From positions 13,915 through 77,914 of the forward strand of contig CADBBT010000022.1 in NCBI GenBank assembly GCA_902792985.1: a stretch of 64,000 bases of DNA. Reading direction: 5' to 3'. Shown piece after piece: positions 15,512 through 24,005 of this stretch (positions are counted from its first letter, which is position 1; every line of letters begins with the position of its first letter). The stretch is from Oscillospiraceae bacterium. GTDB taxonomy: Bacteria; Bacillota; Clostridia; Oscillospirales; Acutalibacteraceae. A program made the translations under genes and the position numbers. Below the pieces are notes generated by a model. The model searched no databases. It had not been told where the DNA came from and saw only the letters and a program-made list of their open reading frames with translations.

Positions 15512-17110
15512 ATGAAACGTCTGCTCAGTCTGTTCTTGGCTGCCGTGCTGCTGGCCGGGCTGGCCGTTCCGTATGCTGCCGCAAAGGCGGCAAAGGTGAC
15601 GCCGGTCATCGTGGTGAGCGGCATGGGCTCGTTCCCGCTGTATGACGGCGAAATCAAGGAAGAAAACCGCGTTTGGGGACCGCAGACCAAAAAGATCCTC
15701 AAGGCGGTCGGAAAATCACTGCTGCCGCTGGCAAAGGCCGCGCTCAAGCGCGATATGGATGTGTTTGCCGACGAGACCTTCGACATGGTCTATGAGGATC
15801 TGTTTGAGATCGTCTCCTGCGATGAGACGGGTGAGCCGCTGCATGAGATCAGCTATCCTGTGTTCCCGCAGTCGGTCGATCATTATCCGGATGAGATCCT
15901 GCACAGCGATCAGGACGAGGACGAGGTTGCGATTCTGCGCACGATGGCGGACGCTGTCGGTGCAGAAAATACCTATTTTTTCAATTATGACTGGCGGCGC
16001 AACCCGACCGAGCATGTGAGCGACCTGCGCGCATTCATTGAGAATGTGAAGCAAGAACGCGGCGCAAAGCAGGTGACGCTGATTCCGTGCAGCATGGGCG
16101 GCACGGTGGTCAATTCGTACCTGCGCGAAAACGGCAGTGACGGCATTGCGAAGATCCTTTACTGTCTTGTCGCGTCCAAGGGCATCGACATGGTGGGCGA
16201 ACTGTTTTGCGGCAACGTGAAGTTGGACACGAACGTGCTCATGGAGCGGCTGTTCAACTTTGAAAACGGCAACTTGCTCACGCAGCTGCTGCTTTCTGCG
16301 CTCAAGACCGTGACAGATTCCGCGCCTTTGCTGACAAAGGGTGTGGATGCGCTTGCAAAGGCACTGCTGGATGCGACTGCCGACCGCGCCTACAGCGATA
16401 TCCTCTCGCGTTCGCTGGCGCGCATGCCGGGCATGTGGGCGTTTGTGCCGGACGAATATTTCGCTGAAGCAAAGAAAACGATGTTCCCGCAGGGCGGCAA
16501 CGCAGTATTTTTGAAAAAGATCAACGATTACCACAAAAGTGTGCAGGTGCCTGCCGAACAGATCATGCAAAAAGCGATCGATGCCGGTACACAGGTTTAC
16601 ATCACTGCGTCCTACGGACTGGTCGGCTTCCCGATGACGGACAAAGCTTATACGCAAAGTGACTGCCTGATCGAGACGCACAACGAATCCTTCGGCGCAA
16701 CAACCGCGCCATACGGGCAGACGCTCGGACAGACGTCCGCCGCGGGTACACACTGCGCAAACGCGGCGCACCATCATCTTTCAACCGACGGGATCATCGA
16801 CGCGTCCACCTGCGCCTTCCCCGAAAAAACGTGGTTCATCAAACATATGAAGCACGTCGGCTTCCCCTATGGCAGCGAGGCGGCAAACCTGCTCGTGTTC
16901 CTTGCCACATCGGAAAAAGAGGTCGATATCTTTACAAACACGGCCTTCCCGCAGTTCACGGATCTGCATGTGCAGACCGGGAAGCTGACGAGTCTGACCG
17001 GAGACACGGTGCAGCCGGACCGGCTGGACAAGGTGTCGAATCTGCCCCTGAGAGCAATCAAACTCGCACGGGACCTGTGTGAGCTGATCAAAGATAGACT
17101 ACACAAATAA
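15512..17110 (+). CDS. Secreted LCAT-like alpha/beta hydrolase, copy 1
   Basis: A 532-residue exported protein with a clear signal peptide (LLSLFLAAVLLAGLAVPYAAAKA). The fold signs are those of the lecithin:cholesterol acyltransferase-like hydrolases: VTPVIVVSGMGS at the oxyanion strand, NTYFFNYDWRRNP, and the nucleophile elbow LIPCSMGGTVV with Ser near residue 194. Candidates for the rest of the triad are Asp in STDGIIDAST and His in MKHVGFPYG. The elbow is P-C-S-M-G rather than the standard G-x-S-x-G. The next gene is a full-length paralogue 18 bp downstream. A GGAGGCTTCGTC ribosome-binding site precedes the ATG. It probably acts on lipids or acylated polymers outside the cell, but the substrate is unknown. 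Confidence 0.75.
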   Translation: MKRLLSLFLAAVLLAGLAVPYAAAKAAKVTPVIVVSGMGSFPLYDGEIKEENRVWGPQTKKILKAVGKSLLPLAKAALKRDMDVFADETFDMVYEDLFEIVSCDETGEPLHEISYPVFPQSVDHYPDEILHSDQDEDEVAILRTMADAVGAENTYFFNYDWRRNPTEHVSDLRAFIENVKQERGAKQVTLIPCSMGGTVVNSYLRENGSDGIAKILYCLVASKGIDMVGELFCGNVKLDTNVLMERLFNFENGNLLTQLLLSALKTVTDSAPLLTKGVDALAKALLDATADRAYSDILSRSLARMPGMWAFVPDEYFAEAKKTMFPQGGNAVFLKKINDYHKSVQVPAEQIMQKAIDAGTQVYITASYGLVGFPMTDKAYTQSDCLIETHNESFGATTAPYGQTLGQTSAAGTHCANAAHHHLSTDGIIDASTCAFPEKTWFIKHMKHVGFPYGSEAANLLVFLATSEKEVDIFTNTAFPQFTDLHVQTGKLTSLTGDTVQPDRLDKVSNLPLRAIKLARDLCELIKDRLHK

Positions 17111-17128
17111 AAAAACGGAGGATGCAAC

Positions 17129-18724
17129 ATGAAAACAAAAACTTTTCAACGTGTCTGCGCGGTGCTGCTGGCGGTTTTACTGCTCGGCACGACTGTGAGC
17201 GCGGCTTTTGCCGCAAACGATGTGACGCCGGTGCTGATCGTCAGCGGAATGGGTTCGCGCCCGATGACCGACCATGAAACCGGGAAAAGCGTTTTTCCGC
17301 CGGAGACCGGCACGATCATCAAAGGCGTGCTGGCAGCGCTCGGCCCCATCGCCGGAACGCTCGCACTGCAAAACGGCGTGCTGTTTGACAAATTCGGCGC
17401 GGACGCCGTGCACGGCATTCTGTCTGACCTCGCCTGCGACGAAGACGGCAACTCGGTCAAACAGATCGACTCTGAGGTGTTTCCGGATTCCATGGATCAC
17501 TACAAGGATACTTTCACCGACGCCACGGTCAACGAAAACGGCATGGTGCGCTCTGTGGGTGAAACGGCCGGTTGGGAGAACACCTACTTCTTCAACTATG
17601 ACTGGCGTATGAATCCGCTGGATATCGCGAAGGACCTGCACAAGCTTGTTGAAACGATCAAGGGCAAATATCACAGCAAGATTTCCATGATCGCGCTCTC
17701 CATGGGCGGCAACGTCACCATGGCGTACCTGTCGCTTTACGGCAGCGAGGATTTCAAAACGATCGTGCTCGCGTCCACAGCGTTCCTCGGTGTGGAAATG
17801 GTCGGCCGTATGCTCGCCGGCGATCTGACCGTGACGAGTCAGGCGGTGCTGAACTATTTTGTGCCGTTCTTCAAATCGCTGAACCTCAACGTGCTTTCCG
17901 GCGCGTTCGGCGGACTTGCGTTTGCCGCAGACAAGACCGGCACACCCGCCGTCAACCGTTATTTGAAAAATCTTGTTGCCGCGCTGAAGGATCCGCTGTA
18001 TCAGAAGGTTTTCCGCGATACGTTTGCGCGTTTCCTCGGTGTTTGGAGCTTTGTGCCCGCCAAATTCTATCAGGACGCACGCGCGCTTGTGCGCACCTAT
18101 ACTACGGTGAGTGACAGTTTCCTTGCCAAGACGAAGCAGCTGCAGGACGTTCAGAAAGCCGTGCCTTCCCTCATTGAAAAGGCCGAAAAGAGCGGCACGA
18201 CCGTCTATATCGTCGGCGCCTACGGCTTTGCCGGCATCCCCATCACCAAGGCTGCAGACAACCATACCGACAATCTGATCGATACGCATCTGATGACCGG
18301 CAACTGCGCCGTTGCGCCGTTTGGCAAGACCCTTGCCGATGTTGCTTACGACCGTTCCGGCGCCTGCAGCGACCCGAGCCATAACCACTGCTCCACAGAC
18401 GGCGTGATCGACGCTTCCGTCGGCCTGCGGCCGGAACGCACCTGGGTCATCAAGGGCATGAGCCATGTGGAGTTCGGCTATGAGCACGAGACGACCGACC
18501 TTGCACTGTGGCTGCTGACGAGCGACAAGGCGGTGGATGTGTGTTCCAACGTGCGGTTCCCCCAGTTCACCGAGCTTGACCGCAAAACCGGCGCGCTTGT
18601 TTCGCTGACCGGAAATGTTGCCGAAGACGGCGAAGCGCCGCAGAGCTTGCCGCAGCGCATCTGTGCGTTTTTCAGGGGCGTTTACATGGACTTGTTCAAC
18701 CGTTTGTTCCCGAAAGTTTTTTAA
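17129..18724 (+). CDS. Secreted LCAT-like alpha/beta hydrolase, copy 2
   Basis: A 531-residue paralogue of the preceding gene. It begins with a signal peptide (VCAVLLAVLLLGTTVSAAFA) and goes into VTPVLIVSGMGS. It then has NTYFFNYDWRMNP, the elbow IALSMGGNVTM with Ser near residue 191, YIVGAYGFAGIPIT, CSTDGVIDAS and GMSHVEFGYE. The elbow again lacks the first Gly of G-x-S-x-G (A-L-S-M-G). The two copies agree throughout their length by eye but are clearly diverged, so the duplication is old. A GGAGGATGCAAC ribosome-binding site precedes the start. The likely role is extracellular ester hydrolysis or acyl transfer; it is presumably co-transcribed with copy 1. Confidence 0.75.
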   Translation: MKTKTFQRVCAVLLAVLLLGTTVSAAFAANDVTPVLIVSGMGSRPMTDHETGKSVFPPETGTIIKGVLAALGPIAGTLALQNGVLFDKFGADAVHGILSDLACDEDGNSVKQIDSEVFPDSMDHYKDTFTDATVNENGMVRSVGETAGWENTYFFNYDWRMNPLDIAKDLHKLVETIKGKYHSKISMIALSMGGNVTMAYLSLYGSEDFKTIVLASTAFLGVEMVGRMLAGDLTVTSQAVLNYFVPFFKSLNLNVLSGAFGGLAFAADKTGTPAVNRYLKNLVAALKDPLYQKVFRDTFARFLGVWSFVPAKFYQDARALVRTYTTVSDSFLAKTKQLQDVQKAVPSLIEKAEKSGTTVYIVGAYGFAGIPITKAADNHTDNLIDTHLMTGNCAVAPFGKTLADVAYDRSGACSDPSHNHCSTDGVIDASVGLRPERTWVIKGMSHVEFGYEHETTDLALWLLTSDKAVDVCSNVRFPQFTELDRKTGALVSLTGNVAEDGEAPQSLPQRICAFFRGVYMDLFNRLFPKVF

Positions 18725-18754
18725 GCCACAGCACAATTAAAGGAGGATTTTTCC

Positions 18755-20236
18755 ATGAAAAAGAGATGGACCCGAAAATCGGTCAGCCTGATGCTTTGCC
18801 TGCTGCTGGCCCTGTCCGCATTCGCTCTGTCCGCTGCGGCGGCCGAACCGACCGTCAAAACCGTTGCCTATATCGATGAAAACGGCGAACCGCAGACGGC
18901 ACAGGCCACTGTCATAACGCCCGATCAAACGACTTACGGCGCAGCCGGCGAAACGAATTGGTATGTGATCGAGGGCGAAACCGAAAGCGGCAATACCATC
19001 ATGACCTTTGATGCGGTGTCGAACTTCATCCTTGCAGACAACGCCGCTTGGACGATCACCAATACAGCCAGCTTCAACATCATCGGAACTGCCGGTTCCC
19101 TGAACTTTTTCGCGCAGAAAAACGGCAGCGGCTCGCTGACGCTTTCAAATCGCCTTTTCACAGACAGCGGCAATGTTGCGATCTATGGCGGTACGATCAC
19201 AACGCCGGCCGTTCAGGCCAACATGAACAGTGGAACGGTCTTCGTTTACGGCGGTGTGATCCGGACGGAATCGTTCTATTCAAAAGATCTGCTTGTTGCG
19301 GGCGGCGAGGTCCACACCCAGACAACAAACTGCAAAGGAACGGTCACGGTCAGCAGCGGCACGGTGGAAGCGCTGCAGCCGAACAACGGCTCCATGGCGT
19401 TGATGAGCGAAGTTGATCTGGTAATCTCGGGCGGCGAAGTGACATCAAGCGGCATGTACGGACTTTATGCGAACACCGGCTCCGTTACGATCACCGGCGG
19501 CACCGTTGTTGCCGAAGGCGCCAGCATGGGCATTTCGGGCCGCGCCGGCATCAGCATTTCGGGCGGTTCAGTCACGGCGACCGGCACGAACACCATGGGC
19601 CTGATCTCCGGAGGTCCGATCACGATCACCGGCGGCACGGTCAACGCGACCGGCAGGACCTTTGGCGTTTATCCGAACGCGGAAGGCGCAGTTGTGACTC
19701 TCGGCGCAGACCGGCCGGGCAGCAGCTATACGTTCAGCAGCTTTTTGTCCGGGGCGGTTGTCTCTGTTAAACAGGGCCAGACCCTGACGGACGGCAAAGC
19801 CGATTACAGCGGCGAGCTGACCGACGAACAGGTTGCGGCGCTGGCCGGCAAAACGCTGGTTTGCAAGCATGCGTGGAGTTGGGTCACAGACAGCGAAGCC
19901 GGTTGCGGCAAAGCCGGCGTGAAGCATGAAGAGTGCGCTGCCTGCGGTGCAACGCAAAACGAGAACACGGCAATCCCCGCCACCGGCGCGCACATCACCA
20001 ACCTTGTGAACGCCAAAGAAGCAACCGCCACGGAAGACGGCTACACCGGCGACGAGGTTTGCACCGTCTGCGGCCAGACGATCAAGACCGGCGAAACGAT
20101 TCCCGCCACCGGCGAAATTGCGCCCGACGAACCGGCCAACGAAGAGTCCAGACCCGCAAGAGGCGATTTCTTCAGCAAGCTGTTCGCCTGGCTGATCGAA
20201 CTGTTCCGTATGTTCACCCGCTGGGTGCAGAAATAA
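18755..20236 (+). CDS. Secreted beta-helix-like repeat protein with amphipathic C-terminal tail
   Basis: This 493-residue exported protein has a signal peptide (LMLCLLLALSAFALSAAAAE). Residues 100-340 are built of short repeats such as VTITGGTVVAEGAS, ISISGGSVTATGTN and ITITGGTVNATGRT, typical of right-handed beta-helix or carbohydrate-binding repeat proteins. Then come two Cys pairs (CKHAWSW...CGKAGVKHEECAACG and EVCTVCGQTI) in a repeated GYTGDEVC-type module. The final 25 residues (DFFSKLFAWLIELFRMFTRW) form an amphipathic helix. A very similar tail ends the next gene. AAAGGAGGATTTTTCC precedes the ATG. The probable role is at the cell surface, with an unknown ligand. Confidence 0.7.
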   Translation: MKKRWTRKSVSLMLCLLLALSAFALSAAAAEPTVKTVAYIDENGEPQTAQATVITPDQTTYGAAGETNWYVIEGETESGNTIMTFDAVSNFILADNAAWTITNTASFNIIGTAGSLNFFAQKNGSGSLTLSNRLFTDSGNVAIYGGTITTPAVQANMNSGTVFVYGGVIRTESFYSKDLLVAGGEVHTQTTNCKGTVTVSSGTVEALQPNNGSMALMSEVDLVISGGEVTSSGMYGLYANTGSVTITGGTVVAEGASMGISGRAGISISGGSVTATGTNTMGLISGGPITITGGTVNATGRTFGVYPNAEGAVVTLGADRPGSSYTFSSFLSGAVVSVKQGQTLTDGKADYSGELTDEQVAALAGKTLVCKHAWSWVTDSEAGCGKAGVKHEECAACGATQNENTAIPATGAHITNLVNAKEATATEDGYTGDEVCTVCGQTIKTGETIPATGEIAPDEPANEESRPARGDFFSKLFAWLIELFRMFTRWVQK

Positions 20237-20254
20237 TGCATCAATCAATGAGCA

Positions 20255-20296
20255 AACCCGCTGTGGAATTTGCGTTCCGCGGCGGGTTGTCTGTTT
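20255..20296 (+). terminator. Terminator after the beta-helix protein gene
   Basis: A 14-bp stem, AACCCGCTGTGGAA (20255-20268) with TTCCGCGGCGGGTT (20275-20288), closes a 6-nt loop and has two G-T pairs. It is followed by a broken T-rich stretch (GTCTGTTTT). The stem is strong, the T-run weak. A closely related hairpin follows the next gene. Confidence 0.65.
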
Positions 20297-20394
20297 TACC
20301 GATTTTCGCTTCTGCATATTGGGCAGATTTGACAATGGACAGCGGTTGACTGACATGATAGAATAATCATATAGAACAGAAGGAGGGCAAACCT

Positions 20395-22248
20395 ATGAAA
20401 GCATTCAAAAAAACCTTATCCGTCCTGCTCTCGCTCGTGCTTGCTGTGACGGGGCTTGTCGGTCTGTGCGTGCCTGCGAGCGCAGTGGGCGTCGGCGACA
20501 TCATCCTGTTCGGAAACTATCCGCAGACGAAGGTCAGCGAGACGACGGCGCTGGAAAACGCCGCCAACGCCGCAACATGGAACAGCTACGGCTATTATAT
20601 CGGCACTGACAGCACGGAAGCCGATATGACTAAAACTGCTTTTATGCAATATGCCGATTTTGTTTCCGGCGGCGTCAAATACCGTGCTGTGAGATTTTCA
20701 AAGTACAGACCCTTGTGCACAAGTTGGACCTCGAGCGCAGACAATTCAAGACAGTACGATAACGGCTATTTCACAAACACGACTTATTATTTCAAATATG
20801 AGCCGCTGGAGTGGCGCGTGCTTGATCCGTCCACCGGTCTTGTTTTGTGTGAAGCCCTTATTGATGCGCAGGCTTTTCAAAACCTCGTCCGATTAGGCAG
20901 CGCCAATATCTACTATTTCGGATCATCATCCTTAACCTATGCAAACAACTATGCGTCATCTTCCATTCGCGACTGGCTGAACGAAAAGTTTTACAACACT
21001 GCCTTTAATGCGGCACAGAAAAGCAAGATCAAGTCGGTATTGATCAGCAATAAAGCGTTTTCCGACGAGTATTCTAAATACAATTCTGCTTGGACGGAAA
21101 ATCCGATCTTTTTGCTTTCCTATAGCGAAGCACAAAACAGCAGCTACGGCTTGTCCTCTGAATCTGCAAGAAAAGCAAAAGGTACCGACTATGCAAAATG
21201 TCAGGGACTATTTGTACGCGACACCGGCTTTTCCCGTTGGTGGCTGCGTACGGCCGGCAACTTTTCCAACGGTGTGTGCACTGTGGACAGTGGGGGCGCC
21301 TTCTACCTCGGCGGCTCCACCAACTTCAATGACTACGGCGTTCGTCCCGCTTGCAAATTGTCTGATCTTACCTCAGACACCTCTCAAGACTTTCACACTG
21401 TGACCGCGACTGCCAGCCCGACTGCCGGCGGTACAGTCACCGGCGGCGGCACCTATAACGACGGACAGTCTGCAACGGTAACCGCGACAAACAACAGCAG
21501 CTACCTTTTCTCCGGTTGGTACAAGGACGGCGTGAAGGTTTCCTCAAATAAAAGCTATACCTTCACCGTGACCGAAAACGTGACCCTGACCGCAAAATTT
21601 ACAAAGCGCTATACCGTGACCGTGACCGCGAACCCGACGGCAGGCGGCACCGTCACCGGCGGCGGCACTTATAACGATGGACAGTCTGCAACGGTAACCG
21701 CAACAAACAACAGCGGTTACATCTTCTCCGGCTGGTATAATGGAAGTACAAAGGTTTCATCAAACAAGAGCTATTCCTTCACCGTGACCGGAAACGTGAC
21801 CCTGACCGCAAAATTCTCCGAGCTCTCGATGAGCTATAACGTAACCGCAACGGCTTACCCGACAGAGGGCGGTTCTGTCACCGGCGGCGGCAGCTATTCC
21901 GCAGGGAAGACGGCAACGGTAACTGCAACGCCGAACAGCGGCTGGAAGTTTGTCGGCTGGTATGAGGGCAGCAGCAAGGTTTCCTCAAATAAGAGCTATC
22001 CCTTCACCGTAACTGGAAGCGTGACCCTGACAGCGAAATTTGAAAAGGACGCCGCGCCCGATCCCGGTCAGCCCGAAAACCCGGACAACGGAAACGGCAG
22101 CAACGAACCGGCGGCCAACCTTTGCAAATGGTGCGGCAAAGACCACAGCGACGGTTTCTTCCAGAAGATCGTTGCGTTCTTCCACAACATCTTTGCCAAA
22201 CTCTTCGGCGCAAAGTTCAAGCCCGACGGCACGCCGGTTCAGAAATAA
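20395..22248 (+). CDS. Secreted DUF6273-type protein with three InlB B-repeats and amphipathic tail
   Basis: A 617-residue exported protein with signal peptide (LSVLLSLVLAVTGLVGLCVPASA). Residues 25-325 resemble DUF6273 (IILFGNYPQTKV, EPLEWRVLD, SSIRDWLNEKFYNTAFN, WWLRTAG, GVRPACKL), a module often found at Firmicutes cell surfaces. Three Listeria-Bacteroides type B repeats of about 70 residues follow (TPTAGGTVTGGGTYNDGQSATVTA-like units, each ending FTVT-NVTLTAKF). The C-terminus is a Pro/Asn linker, a CKWCGKDH knuckle and an amphipathic helix (GFFQKIVAFFHNIFAKLFG) like that of the preceding gene. AGGAGGGC precedes the start. The likely role is adhesion or sensing at the surface. Confidence 0.75.
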   Translation: MKAFKKTLSVLLSLVLAVTGLVGLCVPASAVGVGDIILFGNYPQTKVSETTALENAANAATWNSYGYYIGTDSTEADMTKTAFMQYADFVSGGVKYRAVRFSKYRPLCTSWTSSADNSRQYDNGYFTNTTYYFKYEPLEWRVLDPSTGLVLCEALIDAQAFQNLVRLGSANIYYFGSSSLTYANNYASSSIRDWLNEKFYNTAFNAAQKSKIKSVLISNKAFSDEYSKYNSAWTENPIFLLSYSEAQNSSYGLSSESARKAKGTDYAKCQGLFVRDTGFSRWWLRTAGNFSNGVCTVDSGGAFYLGGSTNFNDYGVRPACKLSDLTSDTSQDFHTVTATASPTAGGTVTGGGTYNDGQSATVTATNNSSYLFSGWYKDGVKVSSNKSYTFTVTENVTLTAKFTKRYTVTVTANPTAGGTVTGGGTYNDGQSATVTATNNSGYIFSGWYNGSTKVSSNKSYSFTVTGNVTLTAKFSELSMSYNVTATAYPTEGGSVTGGGSYSAGKTATVTATPNSGWKFVGWYEGSSKVSSNKSYPFTVTGSVTLTAKFEKDAAPDPGQPENPDNGNGSNEPAANLCKWCGKDHSDGFFQKIVAFFHNIFAKLFGAKFKPDGTPVQK

Positions 22249-22262
22249 GCAGTCAAAACAAA

Positions 22263-22298
22263 GCCCGCTGTGGATGCGTTCCGCGGCGGACTTTTTTT
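22263..22298 (+). terminator. Terminator after the B-repeat protein gene
   Basis: GCCCGCTGTGG (22263-22273) pairs with CCGCGGCGGAC (22281-22291) with one mismatch and two G-T pairs around a 7-nt loop. Seven T follow. It is nearly the same hairpin as at 20255, which suggests both genes and their 3' ends share an origin. Confidence 0.8.
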
Positions 22299-22366
22299 CG
22301 CGTTGATACGGGTCGGGAAGAATGAGAGTTTTCAGTTCTTTTTTTCTCCCACTCCCGTTTTTTCGG

Positions 22367-22395
22367 TTGACTTTTCCCCATAATTTCGATATAAT
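22367..22395 (+). promoter_or_regulatory. Sigma-A promoter of guaB
   Basis: TTGACT (22367-22372), a 17-bp spacer and TATAAT (22390-22395) stand 40 bp before the guaB start. No riboswitch-like structure is visible in the short leader. Confidence 0.8.
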
Positions 22396-22435
22396 AAACA
22401 ATAATATATTTATCAAAAAGAAAGGATGAGCGCAA

Positions 22436-23941
22436 ATGGCAATCTACATCAACGAACCCTCTCATACCTTTAACGAATATCTGCTGATTCCCGGATATTC
22501 GTCCAGTGCGTGCATTCCGGCAAATGTTTCGCTGAAAACGCCGCTGGTCAAGTTCAAAAAAGGTGAGGAGAGCGCGATCACGCTGAACATTCCGATGACG
22601 TCCGCAATCATGCAGTCCGTCTCCGGCGACCGTCTGGCAGTTGCGCTTGCAAAAAGCGGCGGTGTGTCGTTCATTTACGGCTCACAATCTGTGGCGGATG
22701 AAGCCGCGATGGTGGCGCGCGCAAAGGCGTATAAGGCGGGCTTTGTGTCGTCTGATTCCAACATCACGCCCGATGCGACGCTGGCGGATGTGCTTGCGCT
22801 CAAAGAAAAGACCGGTCACTCCACCGTTGCCGTAACGGACGACGGCACGGCGAACGGCAAGCTGGTCGGCATCGTGACCAGCCGCGATTACCGTGTGACA
22901 CGCATGGAAAAGACCGCGCTTGTAAAGACGTTTATGACGCCGCTGGAAAAACTTGTCACCGCGAAGGAGGGCACAACCCTCGCCGAAGCGAACGACATCA
23001 TTTGGGACAACAAGCTCAATTCTCTGCCCATTGTGCGCGATGACGGCACGCTGTGCTACTTTGTGTTCCGCAAGGACTATGAGTCCCACAAGGAGAACCC
23101 CGATGAACTGCTGGACGCGAAAAAGCGTTTTGTGGTCGGCGCGGGCATCAATACGCGCGACTATGCCGAGCGTGTTCCGGCACTGGTGGATGCCGGCGCA
23201 GATGTGCTTTGCATCGACTCGTCCGAGGGCTTTTCGGAATGGCAAAAGCTGACGATCGAATGGATCCGCGCACATTACGGCGAATCCGTCAAGGTCGGCG
23301 CAGGCAATGTTGTGGACGCGGACGGTTTCCGTTTTCTTGCAAACTGCGGCGCGGACTTCGTGAAAGTCGGCATCGGCGGCGGTTCGATCTGCATCACGCG
23401 TGAAACCAAGGGTATCGGCCGCGGTCAGGCAACGGCGCTGATCGACGTTTGCAAAGCGAGAGACGAATATTTTGAAGAAACCGGCGTTTATGTGCCGGTG
23501 TGCTCCGACGGCGGCATCGTGTATGATCACCATCTGACACTGGCGCTTGCTATGGGCGCAGACTTTGTCATGCTGGGCCGTTACTTTGCGCGCTTTGACG
23601 AAAGCCCGACAGAAAAGCTCTTCTTCGGCGGCACCTACGTCAAGGAATACTGGGGCGAGGGCAGCAACCGCGCACGCAACTGGCAGCGCTATGACATGGG
23701 CGGCGACAAAAAGCTTTCCTTTGAAGAGGGCGTCGATTCCTATGTGCCTTATGCCGGTCCGCTGAAGGACAATGTGGATCGCACACTGTCCAAGGTGCGC
23801 TCCACCATGTGCAACTGCGGCGCGCTGAACATCAAAGAGTTTCAGCAAAAGGCGAAGCTTACGCTCGTTTCAGCAACAAGTATCGTTGAAGGCGGCGCGC
23901 ACGATGTCATCCGCAAGGAGAACAGCGGCGGCAACAAATAA
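22436..23941 (+). CDS. guaB: IMP dehydrogenase
   Basis: GuaB oxidises IMP to XMP with NAD+, the committed step to GMP. The 501 residues include a central CBS pair (about 95-220), [19 protein letters not shown], and the active-site loop [23 protein letters not shown] with catalytic Cys at residue 319. The flap region [17 protein letters not shown] and the end [24 protein letters not shown] also match. This loop and flap, and the total length, are those of the Clostridia/Tritrichomonas foetus branch rather than of the common bacterial GIGPGSICTTR type. AAAGGATGAGCGCAA lies before the ATG. The gene stands alone with its own promoter and terminator. Confidence 0.95.
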   Translation: MAIYINEPSHTFNEYLLIPGYSSSACIPANVSLKTPLVKFKKGEESAITLNIPMTSAIMQSVSGDRLAVALAKSGGVSFIYGSQSVADEAAMVARAKAYKAGFVSSDSNITPDATLADVLALKEKTGHSTVAVTDDGTANGKLVGIVTSRDYRVTRMEKTALVKTFMTPLEKLVTAKEGTTLAEANDIIWDNKLNSLPIVRDDGTLCYFVFRKDYESHKENPDELLDAKKRFVVGAGINTRDYAERVPALVDAGADVLCIDSSEGFSEWQKLTIEWIRAHYGESVKVGAGNVVDADGFRFLANCGADFVKVGIGGGSICITRETKGIGRGQATALIDVCKARDEYFEETGVYVPVCSDGGIVYDHHLTLALAMGADFVMLGRYFARFDESPTEKLFFGGTYVKEYWGEGSNRARNWQRYDMGGDKKLSFEEGVDSYVPYAGPLKDNVDRTLSKVRSTMCNCGALNIKEFQQKAKLTLVSATSIVEGGAHDVIRKENSGGNK

Positions 23942-23962
23942 CGGACAGCTCAAGAAAAAAAC

Positions 23963-23996
23963 GAGATGGCAGGAAACCCTGTCATCTCATTTTTTT
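23963..23996. terminator. Bidirectional terminator between guaB and clpC
   Basis: GAGATGGCAGG (23963-23973) pairs with CCTGTCATCTC (23978-23988) around a short loop. There is a T-run on the right and an A-run (23955-23961) on the left, so it can stop both converging genes. Confidence 0.9.
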
Positions 23997-24005
23997 GTGT
24001 TTGTT

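Noticed and set aside
20346..20375. Promoter TTGACT-18-TATAGA before the B-repeat protein gene
   Set aside because: Transcription would start inside the ribosome-binding site of the gene; no better promoter was found in that gap.
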